The position numbers were made by a program, and so were the translations under genes. From Caenorhabditis remanei (Eukaryota > Nematoda > Chromadorea > Rhabditida > Rhabditidae), in assembly GCF_010183535.1 (NCBI RefSeq), contig NC_071329.1, forward strand, positions 9,610,001-9,674,000: DNA of 64,000 nt, in the 5' to 3' direction. Of the stretch, positions 23,002 through 34,100 are shown in pieces. Below the pieces are notes generated by a model. That model was given only the letters and a program-made list of their open reading frames with translations, was not told where the DNA came from and made no database searches. Numbering within the stretch: position 1 is the first letter of the stretch; each line of letters opens with the position of its first letter.

Positions 23002-23469
23002 TCAAACACCAAGATCTGGCACTGTGTCTCGCGGGCGGTAAAATCGGTCTTCTTGATAGGAAAGAACCTGTAACCGAAAAATTCATCAAAATACTGAAAA
23101 GAAAAAAATTACCGCTTCTTTTTTAGCGCGGAGAACGGGATCGATGTTTCCGTTTTGTTCCTGTATCCGCCACATGAAACGATTGATGGGATGATTTTCG
23201 CCTTTCCACCATCTTAATAATACAAAAATTACGAATAAATTTTTAGAGGTAATAGTTTTACCTGACTCCAATATTGTACATCGCCACATAAAGAAGAGTT
23301 GATGCAACAATTGCTGGTCCTGTCCTTCTCATTGGATATCGCAGAATTTCGTGCAATCTACAGCGTAAACTATTAAAATATAGTAAATTGAAATTAATAC
23401 TCACCTTATTTTCCATTTAGCAGTACCAGTTGGATTTGAACTCATCACTACATTCTTCGAATTTTCCAT
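23002..23469 (-). CDS. Small single-pass membrane protein, function unknown (mitochondrial location possible)
   Basis: Four exons give about 108 residues: MENSKNVVMSSNPTGTAKWKIR / LHEILRYPMRRTGPAIVAS.. / WWKGENHPINRFMWRIQEQ.. / VLSYQEDRFYRPRDTVPDLGV. Introns are 44-50 bases. The last 44-base intron (GCG/GTAATT ... TTACAG) is needed to reach this C-terminus; without it the frame runs on to a TGA. One hydrophobic helix lies at about residues 35-52 (GPAIVASTLLYVAMYNIG), flanked by Arg before and Trp-Trp-Lys after. Size and layout resemble small inner-membrane proteins, but no family was recognised. It is transcribed divergently from tdp-1, 174 bases away. Confidence 0.7.
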
Positions 23470-23643
23470 TTTGTTTGCAATTCTCGAATGAAAAAGCTCA
23501 ATGCTACGGTAGATATTTCTGTGCATTTGCGCGTTAAGGTGTTGACACCACCAGGCCAAAAGTTATTTTTGAGCATTGAGTGTTCGCTTCAGCTTTATCG
23601 ATCTTTTCTCTGAAATTAATATTTATTTGTTTCAGAGAAACGC
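23470..23643. promoter_or_regulatory. Short bidirectional promoter between the small TM gene and tdp-1
   Basis: Only 174 bases separate the two start codons on opposite strands. A TTTGTTTCAG acceptor lies 9 bases before the tdp-1 ATG, so tdp-1 is probably SL-spliced and the promoter core is even shorter. Confidence 0.6.
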
Positions 23644-25332
23644 ATGACGGAAAATTCACCGAAAGCAGAATCAACAGAATCGAAATCGGAGGACAATGTG
23701 AAATCGCCTTTAGATGAAGTGAAAGAAATCAAAAAGGAAGCCGAGTTGGTATGATTTTTCACTAAAATTTTACATTTCGTTTAGTTACATCTTTTCAGGC
23801 GCAAACTGGGTCTGCTGAAAAGAAAGACGCCGATCCAGAGTTCATCACAGTACAAGATCCGTCCGGAGAAGAACCAATAGAACTTCCAACTGTTGATGGA
23901 ATTGTTCTGATGAGTACACTTCAGGCGTCTTTTCCCGGTGCTACTGGTCTGAAGTACAAAAACCCAAAAACTGGAGCTAATCGAGCAGTTCAGTAAGTTC
24001 CTAGTCTATCATTCGAAAGATTGAAAATTGGTTCAGAGTAGATCCAAGCGGTTTGAAACTGCTCGCTCCTACAGATGGATGGGAAAACAAAACATTCCAC
24101 GTTATTATCGCATCTCGTAAGTTTTTTTTAATCCAAAAATTATCTGAGTCCGAGTTCTACGAGTTGAACTGTTTCTGTTGGCAAGTGAGTAGAAGACGAT
24201 TAATCAGACAGTCTGTGAGAAGACGTTAGAGTGACGTAGTGTGATTCAGAGAGCGAGAGAGTCAGAGCGTTGTCATCAGCTGACGCGACGAGTGCGAAGA
24301 GACGTAAAGTGGGATCGAGTGACGATTCGGATTCGGATGACGGTCGTGACGGACGGTCCGGCAGGAAGAGAGCGGTTGAGAGAGAAAGTCAGCCAGTTGA
24401 CCTCATCGTGCTCGGTGTGGACTTCAAAACTGGCGACGAGTGCTTTCAGAAATACTTCGAAGACATAGGAACTGTTGTGTTCTGTGAGGTTCGTGAGACT
24501 GAAATTGTTTGAAGAGAAATAATTGATTGCAGACAGTGTCATTCTTAACTTTGATAGTGGTGTTTCAAGAAAAAAGTAGATCTAATATACTTGATTCAGA
24601 TCAAACGAAAGTCGGATGGCAGTTCAAAAGGATTCGGATTCGTCCGAATGGCATCAGTCGGTGAACAAAACAAAGTTCTTGCTATTCCACAACACATGAT
24701 TGACGGTCGACGTTGTGATGTCAAGGTCCCAGATGGCAGGGTTGGTGAATCAATTCAACGGTTAAAACGAACTTCAGTATTTACAGGATAAACAAGGTAG
24801 ACCATCCATTAGTCGTATCTTCGTAGGCAGACTTACGGACAAAGTTGACGAAAATCAACTACGAAAAGTATTCGGAGACGAGGCCAAAACATACGTTGAA
24901 ACTGCTGTTGTGACCGATGTTTTTATTCCGAAGCCGTTCAGAGGATTTGCTTTCGTAACACTGTCAAGTGCAGAAGCTGCAGAAAGTATAGTTAGGTAAT
25001 ATTCGTTTATATTTTTACTGATTAAATTCTATTTGATGTCAAAACTTTTTTAACAAGCTGCTATTTACAGCAAAGGATCATTGACGGTGAACGGATTGTC
25101 TGTTGGATTGAGCATTGCTCAGCCAAGAGAAGAAAATCAACCGTTTGGTCCAGATTATGGATTGCCAGCCGGATATCGTAACAGAAGAGATCGACCAGAC
25201 CGAAGACCTCAAAACGAATCACCTCTTCCTATGCCCTTTGTTCGTCAAGATTTTGGTTACCGGCCGCAGCAATCATCTCCTCTCGATCGAAGATACTGGT
25301 CTCCTGGAGACACCAGCCGTCCGCCATGGTGA
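23644..25332 (+). CDS. tdp-1: TDP-43 homologue, two-RRM RNA-binding protein
   Basis: About 425 residues over seven exons, starting at ATG 23644 (MTENSPKAESTESK). The N-terminal domain resembles the TDP-43 fold region (ITVQDPSGEEPIELPTVDG, LQASFPGATGLKYKNP). A basic and Ser/Asp-rich nuclear-localisation-like linker follows (SAKRRKVGSSDDSDSDD). RRM1 starts at DLIVLGVDFKTGDECFQKYF and has KGFGFVRM as RNP1. RRM2 starts at SRIFVGRLTDKVDENQL and has RGFAFVTL as RNP1. The C-terminus is Arg/Pro/Gln-rich (RRDRPDRRPQNESP...) and lacks the long Gly-rich prion-like tail of vertebrate TDP-43. The intron at 24489-24599 joins VFCE to IKRKSDGSSKG, matching the RRM1 layout. In worms TDP-1 limits double-stranded RNA and affects splicing and stress resistance. 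Confidence 0.93.
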
Positions 25333-25560
25333 ACTTCTCAATAATAATCAACACTATCTAATTTATATTCTGATCATTTTGTTAGCATTGCTCCCCACTT
25401 ACAAAATCAACAGCTTTTGTGATACTGTCAGAGAATGCTTTCAGTCAGTTCGTAATAAAGTATTAAATAAATCGAATGAATCAAACCGTGATAGTTTGAA
25501 ATTCAAAATTCATTCCAGAGACAAGAGGGCAATTTAGGTCAGTGGTATTTTTCAGAGTAA

Positions 25561-26120
25561 TCATATCATCTCGGATACATACTCTGAATTAATGAAGCAT
25601 GGAGTTGTTCCGCGGTTCACTGCTTCTTGATCGATAGAATTCAAAACCACGGGGTCACATGCGTTTTCCATTCGTTGCATTGCAATATGTTGAGGTAAAT
25701 CAAAAATGAACATTTCAGAAAGAGCATCAAGCTGATATTGAGACGGAACACGAGCCATTCGAGAATTATTTCCAATTGGTTTATGATTGAGATCATCCAA
25801 CTCATAGTAACTGATTGGACCTTCAGAAGATTCTTGGATTGTTTGCGAAGAAACTGTGTTATCAGATTCGGAAATCCATTGACTTGTTACACTGTACTCT
25901 GTTTCTTTCAAACAGTCCTCCCATCCATTATCGGATTCTGCACCAGTTATGACATCATCAAAACTTGACTTTTCATTCTTCTCGATTTCTAGAAGAATCT
26001 GAATCGGCAAGAACGTTGTTTCCAGTTTTTCATTGTTCTCACCATTTTTCTTTGAATATTTTCCACAGAATCGGACATTTGACTGTTTGACTTCAAATCT
26101 GCCGATATTTCGTCTCCCAT
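25561..26120 (-). CDS. Acidic, largely disordered small protein, function unknown
   Basis: A long frame is open from 26151 but lacks an ATG in its first half. A better model starts at ATG 26120 in another frame (MGDEISADLKSNSQMSDSVEN..) and uses a 44-base intron (ATG/GTGAGA ... GATTCAG) to enter the long frame at ILLEIEKNEKSSFDD. The result is about 170 residues, rich in Ser, Glu and Asp, with no domain recognised. Stop TGA is at 25561-25563. It is convergent with tdp-1 (about 230 bases between stops) and lies 155 bases downstream of the next minus-strand gene, so the two could share an operon. Confidence 0.6.
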
Positions 26121-26275
26121 TTCGATACCAATTCTTATCAAGTAATCGCAATGAATTTATTCAAAAAGAAGAGAAATTCAATTATTTATTACAGTAATGA
26201 GTTTACGTAGTTTAAAGCATTTATTCGGTAAAAGTGTCTCCTCCAATATAAATTAGTTTTCCTTATAAAAGCATT

Positions 26276-27400
26276 TCAAATGGTGACTGGTAGCTCTTCT
26301 GGTTCCATTTTCACTCGATCATACGATTGACACTTTGGGGATTTTCTCAGACATAAAAACGAGTAGACAAGAGAAATAACACAGTTGAGAACTGAAAAAG
26401 ATAAATGAGAGGGAAGTGTGTTCTCTCATGGGAAAATACCTTGTATTCCACAGATAATTGCAAGTTGAGTATGGAAATAGTCCTCAGTTCTCACACATTT
26501 ACGGAGACAAACTTGTTCGGTCTGAAATTTGGATAAATTATGAAGAAATTGGAAGGAATGAAGGAAAATTACTTGGCTGGCATGTTGATAGACGAGATAT
26601 CCAGAAGCAATTGTCATCAGAAAGGAGAAAAGAACACACATTCGAAGGCATATTGGATCGAAGTTTCTGTAATTGAAACATATTTCAGAACGGATTTCCC
26701 TCGATATTTATGGGTTTTGTTCGGTTACCGTAGAACCTCTAATAGAGGTCATCCCCCCAGTAGTGAGAGTTTAGAGCACAATATCTCAATTGGCTCGAGA
26801 GCTATCAAATGTTTTTCCACAGAAAAAATATTTTATGAATATTCAGCTATAGTTTGTCTGTTGGCGACTTTTTGATATCTCCTTTAGAAGAAAAGATAGA
26901 TCGCATTAAATGGGGCACCTCTATCAGAGGTTTCACGGTATCTCATAATTTTGAATACTACATTCAATAATTGTTTCAGATCTACAGAAAGAAGTTTTTT
27001 CTCCAAATCAACGATGAGTTTGTGAAGTGAACCTCTAAACGTTACCTTTTTATTTCAAGAATCTTATATATCGTTTGTTTTGATTTTACGAATTGATTTT
27101 TGAAAACTCGATGGCTATGATTAAAACCACATGCTCCAAATTTTGAAGTCATCCTCCTCCAAATTATAGAGATTATAAGTGTATACCTCGTAGTGACACA
27201 ACAAATCAATGACATCAGAATATAAATGAACGCGAAACTCATTGAAAGTTGGTCATGAGACAAGTAGTTTGATCCAACTCCAGTCATCTGAAATCACCTT
27301 TTTCTATAAATTCATTCGATCCACTTACCAGAATAAAAAATCCGCAAAGGAAATGAATGATAGAGAGGCATCTTCCAAGATTGTAGTGCATGTTTTGCAT
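26276..27400 (-). CDS. Small multi-pass (about four-TM) membrane protein
   Basis: Five exons give about 170 residues: ATG 27400 (MQNMHYNLGRCLSIIHFLCGFFIL), a second exon with SMSFAFIYILMSLICCVTTR, then after a roughly 500-base intron RNFDPICLRMCVLFSFLMTIASGYLVY, then TEQVCLRKC..LAIICGIQG, and a last exon VLNCVISLVYSFLCLRK..PVTI ending at 26276. Phases agree at every join. Four hydrophobic stretches and several Cys residues are seen. It could be a tetraspan or MS4A-like protein; no family was identified with confidence. Intron 2 carries a MITE at 26726-26940. Confidence 0.7.
26726..26940. mobile_element. MITE, about 215 bp, TA-flanked, inside an intron
   Basis: Terminal inverted repeats: TACCGTAGAACCTCTAATAGAGGT at the left pairs with TACCGTGAAACCTCTGATAGAGGT read from the right on the opposite strand. 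The repeats continue into a shared CCCC and contain an internal mini-palindrome (CCTCT..AGAGG). The element starts and ends at TA, the target of Tc1/mariner-type transposases. It has no coding capacity. Confidence 0.8.
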
Positions 27401-27674
27401 GTTTTCGGCGGTTAAAAAATCTCAAATTTCAAAAAATTTGAAATGACCTAAAAATTCAGAAAAGCCAACTTTGACACGCCTGTTGGATAAGAAAAAAGAG
27501 GGAAGTGGACTCGTTTGACATGTGTAAAATCGGGGGCAGCTGATTGATGAGAAAAGAGAGAAAAAAGAAAAAAAAGAAGAAGAGCACAAAGTTTTATTTC
27601 TGAGAAGCAGTTGAAAGAACAATTGAAAACCAGTAATGAAATGAACACTTTTGAAAGAATTATAGTGAATCGAA
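27401..27674. other. Spacer upstream of the four-TM gene
   Basis: About 270 AT-rich and purine-rich bases between the start of the four-TM gene and the stop of the next minus-strand gene. An open frame here is low-complexity only. Confidence 0.3.
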
Positions 27675-28305
27675 TTAGGAATTGAAACTAGAACCAGTTG
27701 TATCAAGATCAGGAATCACCCCAGAATCATCAAGTTTACGAAGTGGAGGTTTAGACCAAGGAGCAATTTTTGGAGTTGGAGGAGATGGTGAAAGTACACG
27801 TAATATTGATGGATTTATTTGATTGAGGCATCCAACGAAAGCGGAAAAACTGAAAATATAGAGTTGTATTATAATAATAGGTTGAACTGCAAAAGATGCA
27901 TCTTTTTTGTATTTTCAATAGTTTATTTTCTCATTGAAACTGGAGAATAGTAGACTGGCTGTTTTTAGGAATTCTTTCAGAGCAACTTGAGAAATAAAGG
28001 ATACCTTCGAATAGTTTTTGCTAAAAACCGGATTCCTTTGAACTTTCTGAATTCCTTGGCATATTTTCTCACTTTCAGTTCCTTCTTTCTAGCTTTCTCT
28101 TCTTCCAAAAGAATAAGTTTCTTCTTTTTAAATACAGCTATCAAAACAATCAGGATGACCTCTACAAAATGAAATAAAGATATTTTCAATTTACTTATCA
28201 AAAATTCCTTGAAGAGTTATACAAGTCGTTTCCAATTGTTTCAGTTCAGAAAAGTTTTCAGAAAACAAGAAAACATAAAATGCAACTATGTTCTGCCACG
28301 TCCAT
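27675..28305 (-). CDS. Predicted small single-TM protein with a basic juxtamembrane region
   Basis: Two 3' exons are clear: EVILIVLIAVFKKKKLILLEEEKARKKELKVRKYAKEF... (about 28015-28161) and SFSAFVGCLNQINPSILRVLSPSPPTPK.. to TAA 27675. A hydrophobic helix (VILIVLIAVF) is followed by a Lys/Arg-rich cytoplasmic stretch and a Pro-rich tail. The first exon is uncertain. The best candidate is ATG 28305 (MDVAEH) spliced with a weak GTTGCA donor, giving about 110 residues. An alternative is that these exons belong to a longer isoform of the next upstream gene. Function unknown. Confidence 0.5.
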
Positions 28306-28565
28306 GAAAAATTATAATTTTGTGGTTTTTTTGAGTTTCAGAGCTTCAGAAGATGCTAGAATAATATACATTCCCATTCGAAACTGCTTTTATATTCTTT
28401 TGATATTTTATAAATTTCTTATTCCACCGACTACAAACCAAACCTCTTATTAAAACGTCTACAAATTTCACGAGAATTCTTGAAACTCAACTAAATACTT
28501 TGGTTTTTGAACTCTATGAACCAATGAACAGGTGAAAACTAAATAATTTAATACTCGAAAAATGG

Positions 28566-30063
28566 TTACCAAAAGTGTCGATCGTGAGTCAAAAAGCAAT
28601 CGATGATTCGTTGCTCGAGGTGTTGAATGTGCTCGGCGAGGCCATATATTTGAAAGAGCATTTTCAGCTCTTCAATGGAAATTATCTGATAATTTATGTT
28701 TTTCGATATCAGAATGGATCAAGTTTTACCTTCTTTTCAGTGGCCAACTTGAATCTTTCAATATCAATGTCTGGATTTATAGAAAGAATAAATTCAAGAT
28801 CAATGAGAAGCTGAAAATTAAAAGAGTTGATTAGAAGTCAGATAAAAAGTAAAACAAACTCGAACTCTTCCTTTTTCTCTTTGTTCTTGACTTGAAGTTG
28901 GTCGACTCGGAAGATGAGAAAACACACTTCCGTTGTTATCAGAATCTAGAACTTCCGGAATGTTTGCTCTGAAAATAAATTATTTTTATTTTATTTTTCA
29001 GCAGACTTACAAGACTTCTCTCGCCTGTTTATCGTTCTGAAGAATTTCAAAAAACAATTGATAATCCATAATAAAAAGAATAACAGACGTCGTGGAAGTG
29101 GATTCAGTTTCAGATTCATTGAGTTTATCCTCATCCATAGTTGTTGCAATCAGCCAATCTAACAAGTGTTGCCACGTGTCAGATGGATGAATTATTCGAA
29201 TCGAAGAGAGAACAGATGTTAGAGAAACGAATCCGCTGTTATGATGATCATGAGCTCTCGTATTCTCTAACATCTTCTCAATATCTTCCACAGATACTTG
29301 GTCAAGATCAACAGAAAGTTCTCGAAATTCAGCAAATGTTTCTGGGATTCTCAAAAACTTTCTTATTATTTCTCGACCACTATCAATGACTGTGGATGCG
29401 ACAGAATCAGGACGTAGAACCTGAATTAGGAATTCTATGCAACTATTTTCGACTGAAACTCACCTCATTCTCGTCAATGTCATTCAAATTAAGCATATAT
29501 GAAATATTAGTTCTTGGAATTGGATACAGTGGAGTTTGTGGTTTTTCAGCAACTGGTTCCAATGGTTTCAGAGATAAATTGCCTAGTTTTGGTAAGGGAG
29601 GAAATCCGATTGAATTGGTGGGAGGACGACTTCCGACGGATGTAACTGGACGACTCATGTCTGGAAAAAGTATGATTGGAAAAGAGGAAATTGAATAAAA
29701 GTTCATTTGGAAAACTATCTAGATCAGTTCTTCATTTGAACATATGGAAAGGGGTGAAAAGGAAAAAGCTAGTTAGTTCAAGGATTTATTTTGTGACCTA
29801 ATGACTTTTTCAATATACTTACATCATCATGCTCTTGATTAAAATAGATGAATCATTCAAGTCTAATAGAAATTCCCTCAAAATCTACACACTTTTTTTG
29901 CTGAAATCAACAAACCTATCGACTCATTCTTGACCAACATACTCGGTGTTGTTTTGGGAGCAATTGGAGGAAGAGCAGCCCTTTGGATTAACTTTGGAAG
30001 TGTATTCCACACCTTGTTTTGTGCATTTAAAATTGCTTCGACAGCATCTTCTCTCGAGCTCAT
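28566..30063 (-). CDS. Conserved-looking soluble protein, about 280-290 residues, family not recognised
   Basis: Six exons read in frame from ATG 30063 (MSSREDAVEAILNAQNKVWNTLPK): a Pro-rich linker (SRPPTNSIGFPPLPKLG), then a helical region (IRIPETFAEFRELSVDLDQVS; WQHLLDWLIATTMDE; DYQLFFEILQNDKQAREVL), then LLIDLEFILSINPDIDIERFK and a final exon KMLFQIYGLAEHIQHLEQ ending HFW at 28566. The DSDNNGSV stretch looks like half an EF-hand loop but lacks the final Glu, so calcium binding is not claimed. No signal peptide or TM segment was seen. Confidence 0.65.
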
Positions 30064-31132
30064 CCGTCATTTCTCGTCTCAATTTGATAGTGGACAAGTA
30101 GCCATTTGAGTGGGTGCGCACAGAGAGTAAAAGAGTATAATTGAGTCCGTTGAGAAACAAAAAGTGGAAAAGGCGGAGTGATAAAAACTGGGATTAGAGG
30201 CGGTAGGCGTTTTGGTTGCCCCTGACGACTCACCAGGCAGCGTGCTTTTTGCTCACGAGTTCCGACAACTAGAGGTTTCTCCGTTAGACAATGATGAAGT
30301 GACAAATTGATATTTTGTGATATTACGAGACGGAAAACATTCAACTGACTGGCACCGCATTATATTCAATTTATAATTATGGGTAGCCGAAATGTTTTTG
30401 ATTTCTTGAAAATCTCGTTGTAAAATTTCTTCACCTTCTTTGTGTATGAAATTTCCTAAAAAGGAAGTGTATTAGGTGAGTCATCCACATCTCAAATCAC
30501 TTCATTCTAATTTTCTAATCTTTTTTTTTTCAATCAATCAAACGGCAATAGATTGATGAAATATATTTATCACCGAAACGTATTCATGATAGCGAAAGTT
30601 GAATTTTCTTCGTTCTCCAACTTTTCATCTACATATTTCAAGTAATGAAATGCATATACTTTTATTAGTTTTGAACTTGAAATCAGTCTGAAACTGCGTC
30701 TATTATTTGTAAAAGTTCACTGTCCTTTTTGAAAAAAGTAAAATAATACACAAAGGAGTTTCCTATTCCCAATGGATTATTCCGAATGGATGCGGTTAAA
30801 TTTGAGAAAATTTATTAATTATTTCAAGTATTAGATCATTAAATAAATCGCAAGTTAATCGTTCAAAATGTTACTAATTACATACAAATAAATATTCTTT
30901 TCAATATTTTGTTACCCGTCGGTAGGATCGAAGCGCGCGTTTGAAAAAATTGATAATCTCCAGAAAAATGGATAAAAAGAGTCACGGAAGAGATGGAGAG
31001 AAGGAAAGGAAATAATGAAGAAACCCGTTGAAACCAATGTAAAATGGGGGGAAAGGGGATGGGAAAGGAAGAGAATAGGCAGACTAGAAACGAGGTAAAT
31101 ATCCGGTGAGAAAATAAATAGAGGAATCAGAA
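30064..31132. promoter_or_regulatory. Spacer between dep-1 3' end and the upstream side of the next gene
   Basis: This spacer holds the dep-1 3' UTR and the promoter of the gene starting at 30063. A GC-rich patch at about 30185-30275 is the only composition break. Nothing else was recognised. Confidence 0.35.
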
Positions 31133-34100
31133 TCAGAATCCAGATTCAGCAATCAGATGACCATCTTGTACAAAACCAGCATTGTGATGAGCACCAGATG
31201 ATGAAGTTGTTGGAGATGGTGATGATCCTTGAAGGACTTGAAGAACACAATAATGGATGAAAATGTATTGTTGCTGAAAATGAATTAGGTGAGTTGTTGA
31301 AATGAATAGAAATGAAATACCTCATTCTGCACCATCTGACATCTTTCATATCTCATTTCACAAACTGTTCCGAATACATCAATTGGTTCTCCGAGTGAAC
31401 TTGTTTGAAGTAAACGGTCGATACTTATGAATGTACCAGAACGACCAACTCCCGCACTGGAAAATGTTATATTTTAGAAAAGTTAAAACACTGGTATTTT
31501 GCAAAGCGAATGCTCCAAATGAAAATAAACATCTTGTTTAACTCACCTGCAATGTACTATCGTTGGTGCATTATGTGGTGAATGTGGTAGATGATGTCGG
31601 AACATTCGAGAGAATTGAATTATTCCATTTGGATGTGCTGGTGCTCCGAAATCAGGCCATGCCATGTAATGCCAATGTCTGACGTATCGAGTGACTCGTC
31701 CATCTGGACCTGATTTTTCCAGTCGAATGTCTCGAATCATAAACTCATCGTACTCTTTCTCGGCGACTATTGTTACCTGGAAACGAAATGCGTCGAGTAC
31801 TGTAGAAATCAGAAAGCAAAAACTCACCTCAATCTCCCCATACAAAACGGGCACATTCTCATGATCTGGCCAGTACTGATGACATTTATCTCGTCCCTTT
31901 TCCACACATTTCGTCAATGCGATTATCGCTGGACACTGTTGTTCCCATGTCATTTGCCAAAAGTGATCACGAGTTGTTGGTAATGGTCCTTGTGCAGCAA
32001 TAAACTCTCGACGAGATGAGAAACCAGGAACATAGTTCGCATTGATATAATCACCTCCTTCGATATTATTTGGATTCGAGAGTTTCACACGTGAATGATC
32101 GTACGAAGGAATATTTGTGAAACGGTTTTTAGGTCGATTCACGGGCAATTCCGAGGCCGCGACCGATTGTCCCACTCCTACATTACGCATCATATCGTAT
32201 TCTTCGGAAAATCTGAAGTCAGAATCTGCTGACATCAGTCGAACGTGCTCAGCAAAATCTTCGAGTCGTACGGGTCTTCTGAAATATTGAATTTGAATAT
32301 TAATCTATCATGTACTAAAAATAAATGAATTCGAAAGAGCTGGGAATAATATTATTTATGTACAAATCCAGAGTTTTTCAGAGTCATTGCGACTTGCAAA
32401 GTGATTACACTTGACCTACTCCTGATTTCTTCTTGAACTAGATAGAAAGCTCGATGAAAAAAGTAAAAGAGAAACGAACACATTCACCGTAATCTAGGCC
32501 ATTTGAAACTACAGTAATATCCAGTCATGAAAATTATGAAAATGAACTTACGATTTGTTAGTATTTGCTCCTCCGACCACCGTATAAAGTGGTGTCCGAT
32601 GAATTGGTCCAGATGAGAGACGCTCGAGACGATGCTCGACACCAGTTCGTTCTCTAAGACTTCTCGTTCGTCGATGCCCTCCAGCATTTGCATTCGGAGC
32701 ACCAAGATGTGGATTACTACCACAATCAGTCATTGTCGTCGAGGTTGAAGTCGGCGAATTGGAGCTTGTCGTTGATGGCGGTGGCGGTGTTGTCGCGTCG
32801 AGACCAAGCTTTGCAAGGCAGTCAGCGGCTCTCTCTGCCATCATCATTTTGAGTGCCTCCCACTGAGACTCTTTCTCTTTTGAGGGTCCGTTCTTGAATG
32901 CCGCCGCTGCGAGTCTGCAATTTGATCTACTAATAAAAATATGTCTGAACAAGAGGGATTAGTGTTGAAAGTGAGATATTTAGAGAAGCGAAGAAATAAA
33001 AATATCTAAACATCATATTCTTTTTACTCTCTTTTTTCTTAACTACTTCTGCTGTTTCTCGAGAAAAATAGATCGAGAATGTTGTCCTTTTTTCATGAAT
33101 TTTGATGTCTATCTCTTCGTTTTTCTATGTATTTATATGCGACGCATATGCAAAACGTCCTAGTTTGATGACGTCAATTTGTATTATTTTAAAACCGAAA
33201 AGATGTCTTTGTGGCAGTAGAAATATTACATTCTGACGATGTTAAACTTTGAGAATGTAGCGAAAAGAAGGAACACCGAGTTCAGAAGCAAAAGGGAGAA
33301 AATGAATGGAAAACTGACAGTGTGCTTCTATTTTTAGGGGAATGAAACGATATGTGGGCGGTCGCGGAAGCGGAGAAGACGAAATAAAAAAGACAGAAAG
33401 AAGTATCACTTTTATCACATCGACAATATATTATTATCGTTTTTTCTGCCGGGGTGGGCTGCCGGTTGATCGAGAGACATAACTAAAGGTGCGTGGGCCG
33501 TGAGACTAGCTGACTACAGAAGCAAAAAGGAAGAGAGGAAGAAGCAACGGAATGAGTCAGAATATGAGATTTCAGTAGTAGCAATTCATAATTTAGTCAT
33601 AGGTGTTCGTCAGGAAGTGTGGAATGAAATAAAAGGGACAAGTCATTGATCCAATCCATCTAAAAATAAAAATAAACCAGGAAACCACACTACCAAAAAA
33701 AGGGAAGAATATGGGAAGAGAGGCGGAGGAGGACATGAAAAACGCGCGGAGAGGCTTGTGTTTGATTTGCAAAACAGCTGAACACTCGAACACAAAAGGA
33801 TGAGAAAAGAAGAGACCCGACCGGAGAGGACAGTGTCTGTCCATGAGGAAACAAACATACTACTAGTTCTTCTTTTTCAAGAAGAAGAGGAATAATGAAG
33901 AATTAGAAGACGAAGAAGAACTTCAGAATACAATAATACTCACCTTGCTTTCTTTGTACGATTCCAGAAGAATAGGAAAATTGTTCCGACAATGCCAGCG
34001 AATGCGATGACAATCAGAACTGCCACGATGGTGAGAAGAGGAATAGCAGGAGTTGCTGAGCCTGAAAATGAATCAAAATTTGAGAATGGAAGTTATTGGG

